Part shown: positions 1-13,112 of the stretch, in pieces
Layout of the letters: each line of letters opens with the position of its first letter
Position numbering within the stretch: position 1 is the stretch's first letter
Assembly: GCA_024516155.1 (NCBI GenBank)
Contig: JAJJXM010000112.1
Span: 20,993 to 84,992 of the forward strand
Direction of reading: 5' to 3'
Source: Pyronema omphalodes
Taxonomy: Eukaryota > Ascomycota > Pezizomycetes > Pezizales > Pyronemataceae
DNA: 64,000 nucleotides
Made by a program: the position numbers and the translations under genes
The notes under the pieces: generated by a model
Seen by the model: the letters and a program-made list of their open reading frames with translations, nothing else
Told to the model about the DNA's origin: nothing
Databases searched by the model: none

Positions 1-739
1 GATTTCTTTCTTTTCTGGCTTCTCAAGTTTCCGACTACATGATTGTTATGTAACAATAGCAAGGTAATGTGGCATAATTTCTCAGCAAACCTGGTCCTTC
101 CGTGGTCATCGGATGATCAGAATGTCTCTGTAATGTATATGATCTCCTCATTCCTTCAACCATCGTCCAACAGTTGTTTTACTTTTTCTGAATATAATTC
201 CAACAAACTTTCAATTTTCGAACACAATGTGAACTATAAAAATGCTCAGTTACGATGATTTTGGCATTTGAGTTTTAGTACAACATTGTATGTCGAAAGG
301 ATTCATGACCCGGAGTAGAGGGTCTATTCGTATTTACATTTCTTTTTTGGCGTTTCACGTTTTGCACTGCATAATATACACCTATATCAACGTCCCGGAA
401 CTTCACAACATTTACCACCAGTCGTTGCTAGGTAAGTATAAGTACCCTTTTATTATAGGCGACTAACATAGGTGCCTTCCATTATCCTCAGTATTGCAGC
501 AACAACGTGAATTTGGAAAACGAAGACTTTGCCCACCCACTCCCGCCTCTGCTCTTTTCTTAGCCATGCATATCTGCTTCTTCTAATTTCCATTGCGATT
601 ATCCACAAATGTATCCCAATATATATTATCCTCTTCATCATTATAGCTACATAAAACAAACATCAAACCATAAACATTCAAACCATACAATAATACCATC
701 TTAAATCCCTCTCTAAACATATATCTATCATCCCCTTAT
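1..739. other. Intergenic, no gene recognised
   Basis: The 3' flank of the WSC gene. It is AT-rich and contains only short reading frames without recognisable domains. I see no tRNA, repeat or transposon end here. Confidence 0.5.
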
Positions 740-3700
740 CTACGCCCTAATCCATCGCCTTCTTCTTGTTGGTGTTATCGTTTCAGGAGTCGAATCTACC
801 GGTGAAGGGGCTGCTTCACTTGCTGGTGGTGCCGACTCGCCGGTTGAGGGGGCAGGTTGACTACTTGCCGGCGCTGTTGCACCATCACTCGCTGGATTGG
901 CAGATGCAGGTTCGGTGGTAGTGGAATTGCTTGCCGGCTGAGCAGGCTCATTAACATTAACAGGGGCAGCCTGGCTACTTGCCGGTGCTTCAGCATTAGT
1001 CGTATTCCCAGTCGGAGCAGGCGCCGGAGCAGGCTGGCTGGTTGTCTGTGAGTCCGTAGGTGCAGTCTCCTTCGGTGGTGATTCCCTAGGCCACTCCATC
1101 GGCAATTCAGCCATTCCCAGTCTCTCCATTCTCTCACTCTCTGTTTCATTCCTATACCAAAGCGTAATGGCACTTGGACCACCACAGATTTCCGTTCCAT
1201 TACCCACACAGCCCATCTTACAATTGCTAACAGATTTCTCCATTAGGGTGGAGTTATTTTTCAGGACATCACCGCAGTAGCATTCTCTTCCGTATTCTAG
1301 ACCGGATAGTGTGAGGTTCTGTTTGGCGCAGTGAGCGAAACAGAGGAACGGTGTCATGGTGTCGTTGTACAGAGGTTTACCGGTGAGGGCACGGTTACCT
1401 TGGCCTTCGGTATAGCAGCCGATTTGTGTGTAGTTGTGATGATTGAAGATGGTGACAGTGGGTAGGGGTTGCTTGGATGTAGTCGAAGGGGTGCTGGATG
1501 TAATGGGAGTCGCGGATTGAGCCGGTGTATTGGGAGCTGCAGACTCAGCAGGAGAGTTGGGATTCGCAGCATCACTCGCCGCAGGTGTAGATCCCGAGCT
1601 GCTAGATGCAGTAGCCTCTCCAGTAACGGTATCCTGAGACCATAAACTCATCGCCCCTGCTCCTCCACAGGTCTGAGTCGAGTCACCAGCACATTTCATT
1701 GTACACTTTGTACTACCTAATGCTGCTCCATTTTCAAGCTTCGCACCGCAGTAACACTCTCGGCCATACTCCATTCCGCTAAGTTGAAGATCTTGGGAAG
1801 CGCAGTGAGCTCGGCACATTGCGGGTGTCAGGGCGTCAGAGTACAGGGGCTTTCCAGTTAAACCGCGAGCACCAATGCCTTCAGACGCACAGCCGAGATA
1901 AGTAAAACCTTCCACAACTGTGGCAGTTGGGGCAGCACTGGATGTAGGAGTAGCGCTGACAGGAGCATCACTGGGAGTAGTCGGGATTTCACTCGACCCT
2001 GCGCTTCCAGAAGGAGCGGCAGATTCAGCAGCCAAAACATCATCAGACCACAATGACAGAGCACTACCCCCTCCACATGTCTGTGTAGCATCACCGGCAC
2101 ACTTCATAGTACACTTGGAACTACCGAGAGCAGCTGTGTTCTCCAGTTTCGATCCACAGTAACACTCACGGCCATATTCCATTCCACTGAGACGCAACTT
2201 TTGCGCGGAGCAGTGCGCCCTACACATCGTCGGGGTAAGAGTATCGGAATACAATGGTTTTCCGGTAAGGGCTCGCCCATTTACGCCTTCCGAAGCACAG
2301 CCCAGGTATGTATATCCCTCGACAGTCGTGGAGCTGGGTGTGGCACTTGGAGCAACACTTGAGCTGACTGCAGGTTCAGTGGACCGACTAGGCGCATCGC
2401 TGGGGGTAACATCAGCCGGTGACGTAGCTGAGGATACTGAATTTGGCGAGTCCATGGACCAGAGGGATAATGCGCTGCCTCCTCCACAAATTTGCGTAGA
2501 ATCACCAGCACATTTCATGGTACACTTCGTACTCCCAAGTGCGGCAGAATTCTCAAGTTTGGAACCACAGTAGCATTCCCTTCCATATTCCATTCCGCTG
2601 AGCTGTAAGTTTTGGGCGGCACAATGGGCTCTGCACATAGCCGGAGTCAAAGTATCCGAGTATAACGGAGTTCCGGTAAGAGCTCTTCCATTGACACCAT
2701 TCAGAGGCACATCCAAGGTAGGTGTATCCCTCCACAGTAGTAGCCGTAGGAGTAGAGCTGCTAGTCGGTGTACCAGAGACAGCACCGCTGGGTGCAGCAA
2801 CACTGGACGTAGGAACAACGGACGAGGATGAGGATCCACTCGACAAGGCATCATTAGACCACAAAGAAAGTGCACTACCACCTCCACAAATCTCCTTCGA
2901 GTCTCCAGCGCAGGGCATGGTACACTTGTTGCTTCCTAAAGCGGCCGTATTCTCAAGCTTGCTTCCGCAGTAGCATTCCCTTCCGTACTCCATTCCGCTG
3001 AGCTGTAAACCTTGAGCAGTACAATGGGCTCTACACATAGCCGGCGTTAGGGTGTCCGAGTATAACGGGGTTCCGGTGAGTGCTCTTCCATTGACACCTT
3101 CGGAAGCGCACCCGAGATAAGTGTATCCTACGCTATCACTCGGAGACGGGGTAGTCGAGCCACTCGGCACAACCTCACTTGACGTTGGAGTTGCAGATAC
3201 ACTGGAGATGCTGGATACTGGGGCCTCAGTAAACTCATACAAAGACAAAGCGCTTGGACCACCGCAGATGGAAGCCGGATCTCCTGCACAGGGGACATTG
3301 CAGTTTTCACTGGTGATGGTAGCATTATTCTCAAGTTTACTGCCGCAGTAACATTCTCTTCCGTATTCAGTGCCACTGAGAGGTAGATTCAGCGATCGGC
3401 AGTGTGCGCGGCATGCGGCGGGTGTAAGAGTATCACTGTAGAGTGGTTCCCCGGTAAGTGCACGACCGTTGATACCTTCAGTTGCACAGCCGAGGTATTT
3501 GAATGCCGGTTCGGTTGGTGTAGCCGAAGGATCAACGGGGGTTGTGACGGACGAAGCTGGAATGGAGGAAGACGCAGGTATAGAAGATGCGGGGTCTGAG
3601 GGTAGAACGACTGTCGATGATGGTACAGCTGAAGATGATGCTGGCGCGGTTCCGTTCTTCCTGTATAAACTCAGTGCACCCCCTCCACCACACATCTGTG

Positions 3701-6700
3701 CGCCATTACCAGCACATGGCATAGTACATCCTGTGCTTCCAAGCTTTGCGTTATTCTTCAAGACAGTTCCACAGTAACACTCGGTGCTGTACTCCACACC
3801 GGAGAGAGGAAGCTTCAAGGAGTCACAATAAGCGTGACACTTTTGGAGGGTCATGTCCTTGGCAAAAGTTGCGCCTTCGGTGAGAGCACGGCCACCAGAT
3901 CCTTCAGATGAGCATCCGACATATTCCCAAGTAGCATCGGTCTGGTCGTCGGTGGGAGGCGGCTTAGGAACAGTGTTATTGGTGCGACGGCGGTCGTAAA
4001 ACAGTGACATATGCGAGCCTTCTCCTCCACACTATGTATTGTTAGCATCGTGAAGAATCATCAGTGGAAAAGAGCAGCGTACGTATTCCTTGAAGTCACC
4101 ACTGCAAAGATGGTTGCACTTCGAATCATCGACCTTATTTGGCGGCATTCTCTCACCTCCCCAACATTCCTTTTCATATTGAGTAGCGGCAAACATGTAT
4201 TTTGCATCTGCTACCTGCGAGGCAATCATACAAGCGCCATTCGTGCTAGACATACTGTTGTAGAGGATGGCATCCATCCGTCTAATAGGGTCCTGGTCCC
4301 TGAAACATCCGAGGTATCGCCAGTATCCTTGCCCATTCTCATCAAGGTCTCCATACTGCAGGGTGGTTGCATTACACAAGAAGCGAATTTCATGTTTTCC
4401 GAACGTCGGGTCATTATTATTCATCGTCCAAACAGCACTCGGGAGCGTAACGGAATCCATGTTAACCTGGCCCTTCGGAGGAGAACAGTAGACCGTTGCA
4501 TCCTCATACTTTCCAGCAGCAAGTTGCGAACCCTCAGCAATTGACCCAAGCGGGTTTGTTGCAGCAATATTTCCTGAGACAGGCGGTTTGGAAATGGTGG
4601 TTGTAAGTGTAGTCCCACCAATGTTGGTCAATCTCAACTTCCGGAACTGCTGTTCACCGCGTAACGCACCACCATCAAACACGAATGGTTCGCCAGTTTT
4701 GTATTCAATCCAAGTTCCATTCGACAATTGCCATTCCAGTTTCGCCTTTGGAGCTGCACCGGAATTTCCAAAGAATCCGACTGTTGCTCTACCACCGTCG
4801 GTTTCGACGACTAGATACAACGGCCAGCTGCCGCCAGAGGGTGGGTTAAACGTGACGCTGACTTGTTGCGCGGTTGAAGCTGCAATTGTCGCATTTGCTC
4901 CAGAACCTGGTACTGGAAGACCGGAGAAGGAGTACGCGCCGACGGTTTCGATCGAAGGGGGTACGAAGTAAGGTCCCGTGGTTGCATTATAGCTCCATTT
5001 GTAGTTGTTGACGGTGAGCTCACTCAGTCCCCGCATTTTCGATCGCGAACCTCAGCGTGGCGGGCTCACTTCCGGTGACGACTTCTCCAAATGAAACGAC
5101 ATTCGGTTGTATTTTCAGAACCGGTTTTACTGATATACCGCGACCACGAATAACAACAGGAGTGTTGGATGCGAATTTCTGGTTGCCGACGTTGTTGCTG
5201 GAAGAGCGGAGGTTGATGTTGGTGGAAAGAGGACCGACAGCTTTGGGCGCAAAGCGGGCGTTGACGACGATCTTTCCGCCGATCGGTAGGGTTGCCGGGA
5301 GAGGCGTGGTGACGTTAACGCCAAAGTGAGTGGCGACGTCAATATCAACGGAATTCACCGTCATCGCCGTCAACGCGGTACAGGTGATTTCAACATCGGT
5401 TATGTTTCCAAGATTTACCGTTCCAGCGTCAATTGGAGAAGAGCAGTTCAAGGGCATATTTACAGGTGATCCAAAGGCAGTGATGTAGCCAGTCGAACTG
5501 GTAACATAAACTTTTCCATTTCCAAAGGACGGACGAGAGAACTTTGACTGACCGGCGTTGTTGAGAAGGGCGTAGGTCGGAAGCTTTCCATCGACGGGAA
5601 CAGTGCCATATGCACGCAGCGAAACTCCTTCAACATCGACAATCCAGAGAATACCACTGCCAGGCTCTCCATTGAGCGACGTGATGGTAGAGTGACCGAC
5701 ACCTTGTCTTCCAGCAGCAGTTCTGTAGTCCGTCCAGCTTCAGTGAAAACGGGGTTACCAGCAGCATCTTGACCAAACTTGAACGCGATAGTTGGGAATC
5801 CAACAGGAGTGACATAGACATATCCTCCTTCGTAAGGATAAGTTCCAGCAGAAGCAAATACAGCGTTGTCGAGTTGTGTTACCTGCAAAACAGCATCCTT
5901 CCGGTTTTTGCCCATCTGGTAACCCCCAAGATTATCCAAGTCGAGGAAGTAAAACTTTCCTGTCTTTCCAGCAACACATCCGATGCGTTGAACTTTAGAC
6001 GTGGAAAAGACTCCGGGCTCAAGAAGGATAAACCCAGATGTTCCAAGATCTTTATCCATACCGTCGAGATCTTGCTTTTCCCAGGGCATGAAGAAGTCAG
6101 TAGGCGTCAGACTTCCATCGCTATTGATAGCCATATTCACAACCGCCTCTTCGAGAGCAGTAGGAGGTTGACGTCCCGGCACCGCCTCATCCTTAAGCTG
6201 CGAAGCATATCCATTTCCCTACAATTATTAGTCCGGATCCCAATTTCTTACCAGGAGAAGCAATGATAACTCACAGTAGCAAAAAACATACGACCCGGAT
6301 TATCACTCGCCAATCCACCACCGGACATCCAAATTCCCCCTCCCTTGCCAGTTTCTTCCTTCCCCCCCTCAGTCGCAAACTTAGAAACCAGCTGACCAGT
6401 CCCCGCATGCCAACCCATAATCCAACCCGTAAAATTATACTGCACACAATGGCTGGCAAAGCCAGCATACACAAAGTCCACCCACCTGCATCATAGCCGG
6501 CCGTTGATGATGTTTCCCACCCTCAAACATTCTCCAGGGTGCATTATCCGCCAATACCCCCTCCAAATCCACCGGGAAACCCTGTTTATTCTCCAGCGTC
6601 ATAACATCCAGGGCATGGATCCAATACCGTCCTGCAGGTTTTCCCTGTGGAGTATTTTTCGTTTGATCCACATAAGTTTTCGTCGTAACAAACCAAGCAT

Positions 6701-7290
6701 TGCGTGCAGGGTCAATAACACCAGTAGCAGTGGATCCAATGCAATCAGAGATATCGTTACAACCATCTAGATCTGCGACTAGGAAAGGAATCGCAAGCTG
6801 TCGGGATGCGAGGATTTCTCCTGTTAATGCATCTAGACGGTAGGCTATGTTTTGTTGGGAGATGACGTAGACGAATTGTTTTTCTCCGGGCGGGGTGTAG
6901 ATTAGAGGTTGTGCGTAGAATTGCTCTTGGAATCCGTTGTAGTTGCCCAGGCCTTTGGTACGCCAGATTTGGTCAAAGTTGCCGGAACGCACGACAGCTG
7001 GGGAGAGATTGTGGTTGGGGAGATGTCCGGAGCGGGTGTTGAATCCTAGGAACATCAAGATCGACATTAGTTCCAATTCTCAACACAAGAACAAACGACA
7101 AAAAACATAAACCAGCCTCCGCAACCAAAGCAGCCAGGAACCAGTAGCAAAATCCCAAAGCCCAGAATTTATTAGTCCAAGAACCAGTCAACATACCAGC
7201 ACTAGTAATAGTATCAGTCGGATCCAATCCCGTCACAACCCCCAGAATCGCCAATTGCAGGACCGTAAACAACAGTAATAACGGCCCCAT
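740..7290 (-). CDS. Secreted beta-propeller-like / eight-WSC-domain protein, four frameshifts
   Basis: Likely a secreted or wall-associated carbohydrate-binding protein; WSC domains are cysteine-rich putative glycan binders. Proposed exons (minus): 7290-7197, 7045-6275, 6218-4083, 4031-740. Introns have good borders; the last (4082-4032) has a GCTAAC branch point and ATAG acceptor, and explains an in-frame stop. The start gives a hydrophobic signal peptide (MGPLLLLFTVLQLAILG). Next come a PQQ/quinoprotein-like propeller region (about 6960-5470), an immunoglobulin-like region (about 5457-5020, with FAIENAG), then eight WSC units, most with YGRECYCG and CGG-SALSLW motifs, separated by Ser/Thr/Pro linkers. 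The acidic-poor Pro/Ser/Thr tail ends RRRRWIRA. One-base shifts are needed near 6480, 5721, 5026 and 2699; with them corrected the exon lengths sum to 2097 codons. The protein parts are otherwise clean, so this is either a very young pseudogene or sequencing error. Propeller assignment is by resemblance only. Confidence 0.82.
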
Positions 7291-10200
7291 CTTCTTCGTC
7301 TTCTTCGCGGTCGTCTATTATCTATTACCTATCACCTATACAAAAACTCCTTCTCTCGCGGGGATGGCAATCCTTATACCTTATACCTTCCTTATACCTT
7401 CCTTATACCTTATACCTTCCTTATACCTTCCTTATACCTTATACCAACCACCACAGCTTTTCACATCGTCTCAAAGTCACCCCATCCCATCCCATCAAAT
7501 CTCATCTGTGGTGTAACTCGACGCACACAGGGCAGGAGGATCCACAGGATCCACAAGGAAAAGGTACACAATACAACGCAAAGCAACGCATTGCATTGCT
7601 ACAGAAGGCTGGGCTGAGCTGGGCAAAAATGTAACTGCAACGTTTCACTCGGTAAAGTTATGTTTTACTATATGGCACTATACTATATCTCACATTAATC
7701 TCGCCTCGCTACTCCGCCCTCCAATGTCCCAGAATCATGGTATGGGTTGTACTGTGATAGTGATAGTGGTAGTGGTACGAGACTATTTACGCCTTGCAGA
7801 TTGTGGTGCTAGATGGGGGGGGGGGGGGGGGGCAGAAGAGGAATTGAGGAATTTGGCAGGGAGAAAGGGGGGTGGTTCGAGGTGTATCACTGTATCATTT
7901 TTGGTTATAGATTGGAGTGGTGGCGAAGGCTTGGGGTTTCTTGGGGAGTCTTGGGTTGGCAAGACACCGGATATACCCGGATTCTTGGTACGGATTCCAG
8001 GTACGAATTACGGACTACGGAGGAGGAAGCGAGGTCAATTCCTCGAGGTCTGTATCGGGTTATACCATAGCATACCATACGCTAATGGTGCATTGATTTT
8101 CTTCAGGCGTTTTAAACAGGTACTCTTATCGTTTTCGTGCACCGGATATATCAAAAAAAAAAAAAAAAGAATAAGAAAAAGAAGCAGTAGAAGAACCAGT
8201 GGAAGAAGTCGAGAAAGAGAATAAGAAGAAGAAGGTTAAAATTTCCCTACGCGTGGTTTAGGTTAATTGATCTACATCAGCTGTCTCGAGGGAAACGTTT
8301 ATTGGCAGATCTGTTGATAAAGTTTCGTCTCCCCGGCCCTTGTGGAGAGAGGTTATGCGTATTCCCGAGGCTCCCGTGACAAAGATTAGAGCAACGATAA
8401 CACATAAACCTTGACTGTGTATCTGAGAGCGAGCCGAGAGAAGACGATGCAAACTCCCACGACCAATAGTAACGTATGGCTAACAGCCAAAGATTGGATA
8501 AAACTCTTCATGTATCCTTTTTTTTATCCATGACACCACAAAGTTCCAGCTACACAATCTCTGCAGGCGGTATCACTTCAGCTGAAAGTACCTGGTACAA
8601 CAGTGAATGTAGTGCGCACGGCGGATAAAGTGGATGCAATCGGTATGGTTAACAACTTAAGTGCAGTTTTTATGCGATAGAAGAAGCTATTATTAAAATA
8701 TACATATTTAGCGAATGGTATACTATCTTGGCGTGTAGAAAGAAATGCAGCAGACTGTGGGAGAGCTAAGTTATGTATATGTATGTAGATAACCTTATAA
8801 GCGAAGCAATTGTGGCGATTTTATGCGCAGCGTGCGATAGTTATTATCAGAAAGTGGAAAGTGGTGAAAGAAGAATTACATCTGACTGGACTGTGAATAC
8901 ACTGCGTTAAGAAGGAAAGCTTCCGTCGATGTAAGTCAATTGAATTCGATATTTTGAGTGTTCCCCACATATCATAATCCCCAAAAGTTTTAACACTGTA
9001 GACTGTATTTCTGTATCTTCAAATCTCCACATACATACATAATTCTATCGCATACATACTCCTGTCATCCACGATTTTTTTCTTTACGTTCAAGGTCTAG
9101 TTCATCAATTTACCCATCGCTAACCTCAATTCCTACATCACATTTCTCGGCAGTCTAGAACATCTCAGGCACAATTTCGCGAGGATACAAGTCTAGACAA
9201 CTCTCTATAAATGCGTACCATAGACAACAATTCCAATAAATACATACCAAATATAGCCGCAGCATATGGCATCCTTGTCGTGAGAATCCAGAGCCCAGGG
9301 CCCAGGGACCCAGGAACCACTCCATAATCCGCCCCCACGCTCGCGAAAGGTACATTATGTTACACAGACAGATATACGCATCCATACACAGTGTACACGG
9401 ATATACACGCGAGCGAGCGAGCGAGCGCGACAGCAAGCCCAACTAGCCTACTAGCCAACGAAGCATTTGCTATGACACTATACATACCCCCACGCATTTT
9501 CTGGCACCATATGTACATACAGAGATTTTTGAAGGATACATGTGTACAAGCGAGGAAAAGTCGGGTTTATTCGGAAGTCTTCTATGAGGATTATACCGAG
9601 TTGATAAGGTTCGCTTAAGTTTTGATAGCGGCATGGTTAAAGGAATAATGTATGGTATGTGGCAGAGGGTTATGGTGTTGCACATTTTGCGTATGTATGT
9701 AGCTAACTACATACCTAGCTAACCAGGCAGCAGCCCTAAGAGAAAACTAAGGCTAAGCCCTATGATCACCATTCATCCCCCCCCCCACATACACAGACAC
9801 ACGCGCGCGCACGAAAGAGATATCCGGGAATTTATTATTACTATGTATACAACTTCCCGACCTTGAATACCCTCAATAATAAATTCTCAGCCCATCAAAA
9901 AACCAACAAATGATTTTTACCATGCTATGTATACGTATTTCTTTAAGCTGTATCTATGCCATAAGCGTTCAACAACATACAATCTTGGCAGAATACGTAC
10001 AAATACCCATCCATCCATACTTCGCCACAGATGAAACCCCCCATTCCATCCCGGGTACATATCACCATACGCACTTTACACACATGCGAAATACACTTTT
10101 TAGCCACGCTAAAATAAGCGATATTGCATGCATGCAGCATATGGTATGTATTTTTTTTTTGCTTTTTTGTTTTTTTTTTGTTTTTTTTGAGTGCATGAAA

Positions 10201-10650
10201 TTCGGTAATGTTTCCGTGCTTTGTTGACTGGTTGAGTCGTTGATATGTGGACCGGGATATACATACCCGGGGAATGGGGTTGTGACGTGTTCATGGTTAT
10301 CAGTCATGGACGTCGTTTTTAGATGGAAAGTCTATGTCCAGACCCTGGATTGGCTTGGCTTGGCTTGGCGTATGTGTGGATGTGGGCTCGGGTTTGGGTT
10401 CTGGTTTAAGTATGTGTGGAATTTGGGTTGAGTTTGTGTGGGGTTTGGGTTTGGGTGTGTTTGAGTTTGAGTGTGTTTGAATTTCGATTTAGGTGGGGTT
10501 GGGCATTTGCTTGTCACCAAGTAAGCTTTGTAGCTTGTGTTTAAATTAGTGTTGAGTCCAAGCTTTAGCACGGGCGTGAGTTCGGCTTGGATTTGGGCTT
10601 ACAGCTTGAGGAATTTACAGCTTCCTTTGACGTAATATGTTACCCCCTAA
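7291..10650. other. Long intergenic region, no gene recognised
   Basis: About 3.3 kb without a convincing coding region on either strand. It holds the promoter side of the WSC gene, a G-run at about 7814-7832, an A-run at about 8153-8168, a GAGC run near 9411-9427 and G/T-rich minisatellite-like sequence at about 10340-10500 (GGTTTGGGTTTGGGT-like). Short reading frames lack domains and follow composition. Confidence 0.5.
7371..7445. repeat. TTATACCTTCC-type short tandem repeat
   Basis: About 75 bp of TTATACC and TTCC modules directly upstream of the WSC gene start, in its presumed promoter. Seen directly; no function inferred. Confidence 0.85.
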
Positions 10651-12084
10651 AAGTCGAACAAATCACTGAATCACTGACACACATAATTTCCACATTCCAT
10701 AGAATCCCCTTTACTTCCTCCTCCAACGATGTCATACAGCGGCTCTCAGCATCCCTCCACAAGATTACAGGAGCATACATGTGTAAGTACCACGCACATG
10801 ATGATTTACCTCGATTAAAGTTCCTGGTACATATAACCGTATAAGTAAAACTATGTTTCGCATTCTTCTCACCTTAAACAATTCCCCTGAATGAGATTTT
10901 GTTCTTACTTCTTACTCCTGAGTTAGATTTAATTTTCCTGCAGCGGGTTCCGGGGGGGTGGGGGATAGTTTCTGGAGAAGATAAGATACCTGGAGATGTT
11001 TTTCTTCTTTCTTTATAGAAGGGAGCGCGACCAGTCACAAGAAAATAAACTTCAGTATTCCGCCATGGTGACATGGTAGCATACGAGGTGTAAGTTTTTT
11101 TTTTCCTAGATCAAGATGGAGGCTGTATGGTGCATTAGTTCTTTGGTGCATTGGTGCTTTGGTGCACTACAGCAGACATGATAGGTATTCTAGAAAACGG
11201 GGAGGGGGGGTTTCTGCAGGAGTCATGTGCCATGATTTTTGTTACGATGGAGTTTATTTCATCGCGTTATAAATTTGTGGAGGGGTTGATAACTTGATAT
11301 ATACCCGAGGGTCAGGATGGTGATGTATCATGTTCCGTTGTAATAATTCTGAGAAAGAAAATCCACGTCCAGCTGGCTAGAGTTTGTGGTTTGGGATTAA
11401 GGAGTAGGTTGGGTCTGTAGGTTGCGTTTGTAGGTTGGGTTGGATTTGGCTCGGGTTGATCGTTTGGCAATTGGGAGCTTGAATTTACCCCCCTCCCCCA
11501 ATGAATCCCCGAATCACCGAATCACCGAATCACCGAATCACCGAATCCCTGAATGACAAACCATCTACCATCCACCATCTACCAGATGAATCTTTCCTTC
11601 CTCTTACAATATCTTACAAAATCCCACAGCGGCTTCCCGCATCAATCCACAACATTACAGGAGCATATATACATGTACCTATACGGTGCACATGATTCGC
11701 CTAGCTTAAAGATTTCAGTACCTACAAAATTATGTTTATCTAGGTAGTTTATCTAGTTTATCTAGTTTAGCGTTCTTTTCAACATGAACGATTCTCCCGA
11801 GTGAGATTTTTCTCCTGGGTTAGATTTTATTTCTTTTCACGGTTCATGGGGAGGGTCAGTTTATCTTTGCCTATGTCTTTGCCTATGTCTTTGTATAAGC
11901 TGGACGATGTGACGGGAAACAGAAATAAACTTTCACCTATACATCGCGATATACGCGGAGGGGGTAAATCCTTCAGCTGTAGAGTACCATAGAAGTTTCA
12001 AGTCGAGAGGAGAGTTATTCCGGAAAACTTTTAAGTTAGCTAGACGAATTATTGAATCATTGAATCACCAAATCATTGCATCTC

Positions 12085-12207
12085 CAAATCACCAAATCAC
12101 CAAATCACCAAATCACCAAATCACCAAATCACCAAATCACCAAATCACCAAATCACCAAATCACCAAATCACCAAATCACCAAATCACCAAATCACCAAA
12201 TCACCAA
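12085..12207. repeat. Octamer microsatellite (AAATCACC)n
   Basis: About 15 nearly perfect tandem copies of an 8-mer. A shorter related array, (AATCACCG)n, occurs at 11511-11549. Both mark the start of copies of the larger repeat unit. Confidence 0.95.
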
Positions 12208-12232
12208 GAATATCTATTTATCTGAATTAATC

Positions 12233-13112
12233 CAGAGTTCGGCACGGTCCGTCCAGGACGGCCACTAGGTGGTCCGGTCCCGTCCGCAAACTCAAAAGAC
12301 CGGACGGGACGGCGGGTGACGGCAGGACCGTGGTCTTTGGGTGCGCTAGTGTGCAGGGGGCCGTTTGGTACAAGTTTGCCAGATGCTATGGGCCGCAGCA
12401 GCGACGTTTTCAGCACTGCAGTAGATAAACCCTTCATGCTGAACTTCAGTAAAACTTTTACATTGCACTGCAGGTGCACGCTCTACCCAGCAATAGTTTC
12501 CCTGCCTATGGTATTATTTTTGTTTCCTAATGAAGTACGATCCCGCTATAAATGTTTCCTGTATTCTTCACACTCCGTCTTCTACCTTTCTATCTTCTAC
12601 ATGCAAGAATTTTCCACTTCTTTCATTGCCGTGTAAGTTGAACACCAACAGGCGTCACTCAATTCCCAGAGGAGCAGAAATATGCCAATTTTCTTATCGG
12701 CGTTCTCTACACCTGTTCCGACTAGGAGCAGAACACCCTACCTGTCCTCTCAAGAGTTGTGTTCATTCGAGAAGGATGGGGAAGGACGCATTTTAGTGGC
12801 GGGAGAAGGAGCATTCTTATGCATCAGTATAGTTTTTCTTTGTTTGCAAGCAACTCTATATAGGTGACTTTAATTCGTGCAATGCATCAGAATTATCTAA
12901 GGAAAACAACATGAGCCGTAGTAAAAAAAACTGCGGGTTTCGAGTGACCGGTTGTGACGCTAGTCGTGGTCACCCACGGTCGCCCGCGGTCCGTCCCGTC
13001 CATGGTGCCTCCAGGACGGCCGGTCCTGGTCCTACTTCAGGACGGGACCGCGAGTGACGGTCCGGTCCCGTCCAAAGCCAGGACGGGACCGGACGGACCG
13101 TGCCGAACTCTG
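12233..13112. mobile_element. Non-autonomous hAT-type MITE, 880 bp
   Basis: The element starts CAGAGTTCGGCACGGTCC and ends with the exact inverted complement; the terminal inverted repeats are at least 22 bp and perfect. It is flanked by a perfect 8-bp duplication AATTAATC at 12225-12232 and 13113-13120. An 8-bp duplication and CAG termini fit the hAT superfamily. Sub-terminal regions are GC-rich with many GGACGGGACC-like motifs in both orientations, which could form long hairpins. No transposase is encoded. It inserted between the octamer array and the body of the third copy of the local repeat. Confidence 0.9.

Noticed and set aside
1920..3777. Recurring plus-strand frames with ALPPPHIC-like motifs opposite the WSC gene
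   Set aside because: Shadows of the repeated WSC domains on the other strand; they recur because the domains do.
740..4010. WSC domain repeats considered as a CRISPR-like or satellite array
   Set aside because: Units are diverged coding domains of about 100 residues with linkers; no short identical repeats with spacers.
4032..4034. In-frame TAG in the WSC gene as a nonsense mutation
   Set aside because: Lies at the acceptor of a 51-nt intron with clear donor, branch point and acceptor; splicing restores the CGGEG part of WSC domain 1.
4011..4544. 177-codon plus-strand frame opposite the WSC gene
   Set aside because: Antisense to the WSC domain 1 region, which is clearly coding on the minus strand.
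7724..8224. 166-codon frame upstream of the WSC gene
   Set aside because: Gly-run from a G homopolymer and basic low-complexity end; no splice or domain evidence.
12316..12867. Overlapping short frames in the hAT-type MITE
   Set aside because: No transposase motif; composition follows the GC-rich arms.
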